DNA of 64,000 nt from Amoebidium appalachense (taxonomy: Eukaryota; Ichthyosporea): contig CAVNZM010000002.1 of the NCBI GenBank assembly GCA_963693365.1, positions 11,222,001 to 11,286,000 on the forward strand, in the 5' to 3' direction. Positions 43,740 through 64,000 of this stretch are shown one piece after another (within the stretch, counting starts at the first letter, position 1; every line of letters starts with the position of its first letter). The position numbers and the translations under genes were made by a program. The notes beneath the pieces are model-generated. The model was not told the DNA's origin, made no database searches, and was given only the letters and a program-made list of their open reading frames with translations.

Positions 43740-44219
43740 CGCGTGCGCATGCATGGGCAGGCTTTACGGTGTACATGTGCCATTGACGCTTTCCATTTAC
43801 TAAATTTTATTGCTAATATTAAGATGGATTTAAGTTTATCCGTGCTGTGAAGCAAATGACTATGTGCACCTTTTCTGGTGTGTCCCGATTTACTGTAAGA
43901 TGCTTCCAGTTTTCTGACATCTGGTTACTGGTTACTTGCACGCACAGGACCTGCGCGCCGTCTTGGACCCGGAGGCAGTCACGAAAGTGCGCATGTCGGT
44001 CTTTGCGTACGACTATCTCTACCGCACCCAGTGGCGGGATGGCTTCAAGGTGTTTGGCCGTTTCGCGTTGAAGTGGTGGGGGTGAGGGCAGCAGAAATCA
44101 AGGCCAAGAGAGCCTGTCAGAAATTCCTACGCGAGACCCGGGGGGTGACGATACACGACATCAAATCCCCCGGTATCGTCAAGTATGAGAGCGACGATGA
44201 CGATGACGAGTACGAGTAG
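34127..44219 (+). CDS. Unrecognised multi-exon gene with acidic C-terminus
   Basis: I do not recognise the family. Well-supported exons, phases agreeing between neighbours: 34127-34379, 34642-34746, one ending 35305 (start near 34865 or 34973), 35601-35681, 35952-36089, 36332-36430, 36605-36697, 37185 to about 37255, 37593-37706. Others: 38501 to about 38575, 39374-39430, 40628-40693, 41170-41419, 42001-42070, 42412 to about 42594, 42833 or 42884-43015, 43948-44219. The protein opens [20 protein letters not shown] and is mostly soluble and helical. It has S/T/H-rich middle exons, an E/D-rich exon (39374) and ends in [10 protein letters not shown]. Problems: phases do not meet between 41419 and 42001. 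In-frame TAG occurs at 42595 and 42881, avoidable with other splice sites. The last exon changes frame near 44060, as if one base were missing in a T run. It is either a real gene with unresolved exons or a recently damaged one. Confidence 0.6.
42705..42780 (+). repeat. Poly(T)-poly(G)-(AGG) tract
   Basis: About 24 T, GGGGGCGC, about 38 G and a few AGG units, upstream of the exon at 42833. Confidence 0.9.
43175..43739 (+). repeat. TG, T-run and G-run cluster in one intron
   Basis: TG tracts at about 43175-43220 and 43569-43624, a T run (43452-43479) followed by GGTGG units, and a G run of about 42 (43697-43739). All lie in the intron 43016-43947 of the unrecognised gene. Confidence 0.9.
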
Positions 44220-45230
44220 ACCGGTGTGTGCGTGTGTGCACGTGTTTGAGGGGGGGGGGGGGGGGGTTCACAACTTTGCTTCGATTAGCACCAAAGTTCT
44301 CGCGGTTCCACAAATAGATTGTGATATTACATGTAGGACCAAGATCTATGTTTATGATCATGATTCGAAAGCAACTTCTGGGAGGTATTCAATCAACATA
44401 TGTATGTGTTTGGTTGGCTGTTACTATATGTATCACCAAAACATGTTCCAAACGTTAGATTTAGCTTGTTCAATTTTAAAGAATGATGTTGACTAGTGGT
44501 GAATGGATCATGTTCTTACCATTTTTAAAAGTTAATACCAATGTTATTGATTAACGTTTGAGAATCTCTGTTATTGTGCGGATTGAGGTGTAGGAAAATG
44601 TATTCATGTATGGCGCCAGGGACGCCCCACTCGTTTAGTGTGTGGCTGTGCTGGAAAGCTCAACAAGCCATAGATGCACAAGGTACGATGGGTATTTTGG
44701 GGGGTCGGCTACATTTGGTCCGAGGCTACATTTGGTACTGCTACAGCGGGGGTGTAGGCGGAGGTGGAAAAAAAAAAATTGAAAAACGTGCATTCAACCT
44801 TGAATTCATAAACATTCCGGTTTTACACAGTCTATGAATTTTCCGGAAATAGAATAGAGCTCCTTTGGATGTGACACTTGTCTTGACAGTTTAGCGATTT
44901 GAACTGCGGAAATCCACAGTAGTGGAAATATTTACTATGGAATGTTTCCGGAGCGATGTTTTATACAAATGGTTCAACCCGGGATGATGCCAAGGTGTAT
45001 TTTTTGCTATTTTGTGTTCCATTGATCCACCTGACCATATGAATTCGAACCATTTTTAGGGTATCAGAAGTTATCCTGACGAACTACTAATAATAGGAAT
45101 ATCTATTTGTTACAGAATGACTATTTTAGCATTCTTTCAACGTATTAACAGCGATGTAAATATCCTAAAACCTTTCTGGAGTTGATCATGAGTGTGTGTG
45201 AAACTTTTGAAAGTTTCAGTGGCACATGCA

Positions 45231-45512
45231 TACACCAGCTGATACCGAGTGTCCCAGGGGAGCCCGTTAGGGGGGCAAAAAAAAACAAAAAAAAAAGCAC
45301 GGGCAACCCAACAATATTTTCTTCTTGGTTTTATGGTGCAGATAGAGTGAGCAAACCTTGACATATAATCATTACCCGACATCGATACCTATGTACCTGA
45401 TGATGAAATGACGCTGAGGGGATATACCAAGTAAAACCCCTCCATACCTGAGACTAGTCTATTTGCCTCAAGCAAACGATGTAAACCCTCGCTCATATCA
45501 TAGCAACATGCA
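45231..45512 (-). repeat. Dispersed 290-base repeat, minus-oriented arm
   Basis: Reverse-complement partner of 32655-32945 (see there). The two arms enclose the whole unrecognised gene (34127-44219), about 12.3 kb apart. The outer flank here is the C run 45544-45611, which corresponds to the G run outside the other arm. Confidence 0.8.
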
Positions 45513-45542
45513 TGTAAATGTACAAACACATAATTATCGGTA

Positions 45543-45543
<1 letters not shown>

Positions 45544-45611
<68 letters not shown>
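45544..45611 (+). repeat. 68-base uninterrupted C run
   Basis: It is among the longest pure homopolymers in the window. It lies about 30 bases outside the inverted repeat arm. Confidence 0.95.
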
Positions 45612-46123
45612 TGAAGATGAACCCCGTATAATATCCCAGCACCCTTCAGGTCCTAGACGAGTACTCTACCCCGGCGGCCGGTCTGCCTGGCGCCATCTTA
45701 TAATTGAATTAGCCACATCGATCTTGTTGCATTTGCTTGCTCTTTGTGTCCATTTTTGGCTCTAGACCCGCGCCGTTTAGTACTACTGGTGACATCTTGA
45801 ACAAAGGGGGTGTATTTCATCTAGATCTGATAGATATTAAGGTTGTATTCATCAGTATGGTTTATTCATTCAATGGATTTTTTCCTTCAGCAACGTACTC
45901 ATCATGATCAAAGTACTGTCAACATTGATGATTCGAATTCGTACTGGCTGACGACGGTACATGGTAGCTATAATCGAGTCCATAGAAAGGGGTGATATAT
46001 GTCTCAGCGCTACGGCGGCCGGTAAATTAGACAAGGGAACGGAAAGCAAAATGGTCACCAACTGATCTCATTTTGTGGCCTGCACAGGTAGGAGGAAGGA
46101 TTGTGTGTGTGTGTGTGCGTGTG

Positions 46124-46185
<62 letters not shown>

Positions 46186-46582
46186 GGCCGAGGGGAGGAG
46201 GGGGGGGGGGGGGGGGGGGGGGAGGCGGGAGGGGGGGGGAGAGGATATGAATGAAGCATGAGCACAATGTGTCGTAGCAGTCTGGCATCATTTCAAGCGG
46301 AAGGGGCCGTAAGAAGAATTAAGCACCATTCACTTCAGCAAAAACTACTGCCACATGTATATCAGGTGCAATTGTGATCAACACCCCACTTGTAGGCCTC
46401 AAGTTGCACGATGTAACAGGTAGATACACATATTGGTGTGTATGCATATGACCAGTGGAGCACCATCATAAATGCCTGTCACTTTAGAGTCAATCACCAT
46501 CTTTAATAGTCATGCATGGCTGCACTTTGCAGTTTCTCGCTTTGCATTCAGTTATAAATATATCTTCAGACTTTCATTGCAG

Positions 46583-47414
46583 AAGAGATGATGGAGCTGT
46601 CAAGTGTCATCAATAACCATTTGTCCACACAAATCTTTGCACATCATAAATTGAGCTCTGCTAGTGAGGTAAGAATTCAAACCCTACTACATCCATGCAC
46701 AACATGTTCAGCGCACCCAGGCAGACCAAGTATATGCACACTTGCACCCTCTCCCACTTCATGCTTACCACTCTTCTTGTCTAGGATAACAAACCGTGAA
46801 GCACATGGTAGCCTGGAACAGCGGAACCAGGAATAGAGGAACCAAATCCTGGCAACACGCCTGTTTCTAAACGTGTTCATGCACATAATTCAAGATGTGT
46901 AAATCCAAAAATTTTGGCGCACATGTACAGATTGATGCGAAACAATGCAAAAGTTGTACTTGCTGCAGCCAGTGTTTTCAAACCCTGCACAATGCTTCAA
47001 ACACCAGTGATGTGCAGGGTCAAATCCCCCCCTCCCCCCCCCCCCCCCCCCTCCCCTCCCCCTCCTCCTCCTCCCGAGCCCCTTTCACATATGGAGGGGC
47101 AAAGAAAAAAGATATATATATACAAGCGACCAATGTTTTCGCTTTTAACACCTTAGAGTTCCACTTTGAGAGCTGGAAACCAGGTGCGCTTCAGCCTCAA
47201 GAGTCTCTTAGACTACATGCAGTTGCTCCTTGCCAGTTCGAGAGCCTCATTTGGCCGAAGGGGGTGTCCTTGGCCCGTTGCCCAGTTTGAAAGGAGATGT
47301 GCCATCTGCATCATTGAAGTTTGGGCGCACAGAGGGGTGAGAAGATGAGAAAAATGGTTAGACACCCCACACCCACGTGCCTGTGCCTGCAGACCTAAAA
47401 CACATCATGTCTAA
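46583..47414 (+). CDS. Possible small three-exon gene, about 60 residues
   Basis: Three segments fit together with GT-AG borders and matching phase. 46583-46668 begins after TTCATTGCAG and ends before GTAAGA. 47184-47263 follows AAACCAG and ends before GTGTCC. 47393-47414 follows GCCTGCAG and ends in TAA. From ATG 46587 or 46590 the protein would be about 60 residues: MMELSSVINNHLSTQIFAHH, then VRFSLKSLLDYMQLLLASSR, ending PKTHHV. The composition is ordinary and not repeat-like, and a helical middle is plausible. No family is recognised. Further 5' exons are possible because the first segment opens in phase 1. Supported only by splice signals and phase. Confidence 0.33.
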
Positions 47415-47631
47415 ACTAAAACCTAGCAGTCGTCTTCATACATTGTGTGCAGTGTGTGAGCCTAGGTTCGCGAGCAAACAACAGCCAGAACTTATGTATA
47501 CCTGTGGACAAACATACACCCACATCTTCTTTTGTTTTCTTTGTTCTTTTTGTGTTTTCTTTTTGTGTGTGTGTTTGTGTGTGTGTGCGCGCGCGTATGC
47601 GTGTGTGTGTGCGTGTGCGTGTGTGTTTTTT

Positions 47632-47788
47632 TTGGGGGGGGGGGGTGGGGGGTGGGGGGTGGGGGGGGGGGGGGGGGGGGGGGAGGGGGGGGAGGGGGGG
47701 GGGGGGGGGGGGGGGTGATGTGGTGAAATATCTTCTTGGTTTTTTTTTTTTTTTTTTTTTTTTTTTGCCCCGAGAGGGGTCCCGGGGA

Positions 47789-47827
<39 letters not shown>
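47632..47827 (+). repeat. G runs with an embedded T run
   Basis: G-rich block 47633-47715, T run about 47740-47766, then a G run 47791-47827. It lies between the small plus-strand gene candidate and the 3' end of the RDR gene. Confidence 0.9.
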
Positions 47828-47829
<2 letters not shown>

Positions 47830-47954
47830 TAGTCATAGTGTAAGTGCCTAGTTGTCTGGTAGGGTGACTCAGAGGTAGGTTGGTCGTTCATAATAACTGT
47901 TTCTGGCGAACAAGAGGTAACAGAATCGTCTATTTCATATTTTAGTTCCTTTAT

Positions 47955-63358
<15,404 letters not shown>

Positions 63359-63831
63359 CTGTGGAATGGGTCGGAAAGAGTAAACAATGGGTACATCAAA
63401 AAGAATAGAAGATAGAATGATTGTTGTTGTTGCTTTGTTTTCCCCGTTTGTTTGTTGGGGGGGGAGGGGGGGGCACCTTTTAAGTTGCCGTGTGCATATA
63501 AGATCCCAAAACTGATAAAGCGTGTATGGCAGCTGGGAAAGTATACGTATGTAGGTGGGTGATGGGGCAGGGGTTATTGGGTCGGCTATGAGTTCTAGTT
63601 GTAACTGTGAGGTTGGGATTATGGCGTGGTTGGATATCAGCAAACGAAACGAGGGGTGATTAACCGGGAGCTAATAACACCAGGCAGCAATAAGAAGGGG
63701 TTATATGTTTCGCGTGGTGTTGACAGAAAACCGGATAGGCATAGAGTAGGGGGCTGGGCAGCAATACTGATTGGCCTCTACTTGGTCTATGAGCTTGTGG
63801 ATGGTTCAATATCCGAGGGTTTTGTGATTGT

Positions 63832-63864
<33 letters not shown>

Positions 63865-64000
63865 CTACATAGGTGTATGTGTGTGTATGTGTGTTTACAT
63901 GCGACAGGCATTTGTAAGTGCGCACCACCGTGATGTGGGAGTACAGACACACGTCTGCAACCGCGAGCCCTTGTGTGTTTGTGTAACGAGGGTGTGTGTG
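63359..64000 (-). other. Upstream part of the RDR gene, exons not certain
   Basis: A possible exon at 63899-63954 follows TTGCAG and ends before GTAAAC. In one frame it reads VCLYSHITVVRTYKCLSH and meets the next exon in phase if that exon starts at 63342. A G run (63832-63864) lies between them. No start codon could be assigned within the window. Confidence 0.35.

Larger units (their letters stand above)
44220..46582. other. Intergenic region after the unrecognised gene
   Basis: Mostly complex, A/T-richer DNA (44280-45230), then the inverted repeat arm, the 68-base C run, and TG/G tracts (46100-46222). No supported exon was found on either strand. Confidence 0.5.

Overview
This is nuclear DNA from a eukaryote, probably a protist. 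Its genes are cut by many GT-AG introns of roughly 200-1900 bases. The introns and intergenic DNA are packed with long C/G runs and with GA, TG/CA and ACGC microsatellites. No lineage can be fixed from the window. A cellular RNA-dependent RNA polymerase, a myosin-phosphatase-targeting-like ankyrin protein, an Msp1/ATAD1 ATPase and an OFA-type transporter in one stretch fit several protist groups. The ORFs made of repeated R/E, S/L, C/V, H/T, P or G are translated low-complexity repeats and are not annotated as genes.

Layout. 1-11407: no gene found; a degenerate composite repeat family (at least five copies) built around GA and poly-G tracts. 11408-19640 (minus): Msp1/ATAD1-type AAA ATPase, 11 exons, reconstructed almost completely (about 357 residues). 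19641-22266: intergenic, between divergent genes. 22267-28251 (plus): six-exon, 474-residue ankyrin protein of the PP1 targeting-subunit type (MYPT/PPP1R12-PPP1R16). 28252-30479: intergenic with the longest TG repeats. 30480-32061 (plus): intronless major-facilitator transporter of the oxalate/formate-antiporter type, with one reading-frame break. 34127-44219 (plus): long multi-exon gene of unknown family with an acidic C-terminus. A 290-base repeat lies in inverted orientation on either side of it (32655-32945 and 45231-45512). 46583-47414 (plus): possible small three-exon gene. 47955-63358 (minus, 5' end open): cellular RNA-dependent RNA polymerase (RDR/QDE-1 family) in at least 18 exons that I could phase, with catalytic loop DYDGD.

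How the genes relate. They look like independent housekeeping or regulatory genes, not an operon or cluster. ATAD1 clears mislocalised tail-anchored proteins from mitochondria. The ankyrin protein would target protein phosphatase 1. The RDR implies an RNA-silencing pathway. The transporter probably moves a small carboxylate. Exon models were built by eye from protein similarity, AG/GT borders and codon-phase agreement, without transcript data; coordinates are exact where stated and uncertain where flagged.
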